DNA of 5,322 bases from Oscillospiraceae bacterium (GTDB lineage: Bacteria; Bacillota; Clostridia; Oscillospirales; Ruminococcaceae). The position numbers and the translations under genes are program-made. The first letter of the stretch is position 1. Every line of letters starts with the position of its first letter. Location of the stretch: contig JAFYEQ010000212.1 of assembly GCA_017544185.1 (NCBI GenBank), forward strand, positions 1 through 5,322, given 5' to 3'. Shown here piece by piece: positions 4,968 to 5,322 of the stretch. The notes below the pieces were generated by a model. The model saw only the letters and a list, made by a program, of their open reading frames with translations. It was not told where the DNA came from and searched no databases.

Positions 4968-5322
4968 ATGAGAAGCAGCGGGATACTCATGCATATAACA
5001 TCACTGCCGTCGCCCTACGGTATAGGCACCTTAGGGCGTGAGGCCTACGCCTTCGTGGACTTCCTGAAAAAGGCAGGGCAGCGGTACTGGCAGATACTGC
5101 CCATAGGGCCCACGGGCTACGGAGACAGCCCGTATCAGTGCTATTCGGCCTTCGCGGGAGATCCCCTGATGATCGACCTGAGACAGCTGATAACGGCGGG
5201 GCTCATCGCAGAAGACGACCCCGACCTGGTGGTCATGGGCGAGAGGAAGTTCTCCGACTATTCTCAGCTCTTCACCTTCAAGCGGCTGCTGCTGCAGAAG
5301 GCCTATGCAGCCTTTCGCCGCG
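4968..5322 (+). CDS. malQ: 4-alpha-glucanotransferase (amylomaltase, GH77), N-terminal part
   Basis: Only the first 118 codons are in the window; the family is usually around 500 residues. The enzyme transfers alpha-1,4-glucan segments between maltooligosaccharides, releasing glucose, in cytosolic maltodextrin, starch or glycogen metabolism. The start has AAGGAG (4957-4962) 5 bases before the ATG. The protein opens with the GH77 hallmark SSGILMHITSLPSPYGIG (3-20), followed by AYAFVDFLKKAGQRYWQILP (26-45) and GPTGYGDSPYQCYSAFAGD (47-65), which form the first strands of the barrel and part of the sugar-binding site. The catalytic Asp/Glu/Asp residues lie beyond the window. It is 230 bases downstream of purB, with the structured repeats between and no convincing promoter, so whether it has its own promoter or depends on read-through is open. 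Confidence 0.95.
   Translation, partial: MRSSGILMHITSLPSPYGIGTLGREAYAFVDFLKKAGQRYWQILPIGPTGYGDSPYQCYSAFAGDPLMIDLRQLITAGLIAEDDPDLVVMGERKFSDYSQLFTFKRLLLQKAYAAFRR

Noticed and set aside
4695..4994. Minus-strand peptides in the two 97-bp repeats sharing a pattern M-H-x-P-G ... C-E-M-A-A-G
   Set aside because: The similarity follows from the DNA repeat. The copies are in different frames because 97 is not a multiple of three, neither has a ribosome binding site, and the conserved hairpin is better explained by structure than coding.
4688..5041. Plus-strand 117-codon open frame bridging the purB end and malQ start
   Set aside because: It overlaps both real genes in another frame, spans the repeats and has no motif or ribosome binding site.

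Overview
The window looks like a chromosomal segment from a gut or rumen member of the Oscillospiraceae/Ruminococcaceae, probably Ruminococcus or a close relative. This rests on the gene types, the moderately high GC by eye, frequent ATA isoleucine codons, TATAAT-type promoters and AAGGAG-type ribosome binding sites. The species call is inference. All five genes lie on the + strand.

Layout. (1) 1-419 is the 3' end of an EAL-domain c-di-GMP phosphodiesterase gene, closed by a clear intrinsic terminator at 434-465. (2) A new transcription unit starts at a TATAAT box (501-506). It encodes a secreted 686-residue clostripain-family (C11) cysteine peptidase (548-2608). After a hairpin without a T-run comes a small two-helix DUF3592-type membrane protein (2684-3121), which may be co-transcribed. 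(3) 3122-3300 is packed with non-coding repeats: a nested palindrome, five tandem copies of a heptamer and a third perfect hairpin. The purB promoter follows, with a palindrome over its -10. (4) purB (3301-4737) encodes a complete 478-residue adenylosuccinate lyase that closely resembles the animal-type enzyme. (5) 4737-4967 holds two diverged tandem copies of a 97-bp element with a short hairpin whose pairs co-vary between copies. (6) 4968-5322 is the start of malQ, a GH77 4-alpha-glucanotransferase, cut by the window end.

The genes do not form one pathway. They cover c-di-GMP turnover, extracellular proteolysis, a small envelope protein, purine synthesis and alpha-glucan metabolism, so this reads as ordinary core genome. 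I see no defence system, mobile-element gene, CRISPR array, tRNA or rRNA. The most interesting signals are non-coding: the co-varying tandem repeat between purB and malQ, the composite repeat upstream of purB, and the palindrome over the purB promoter.
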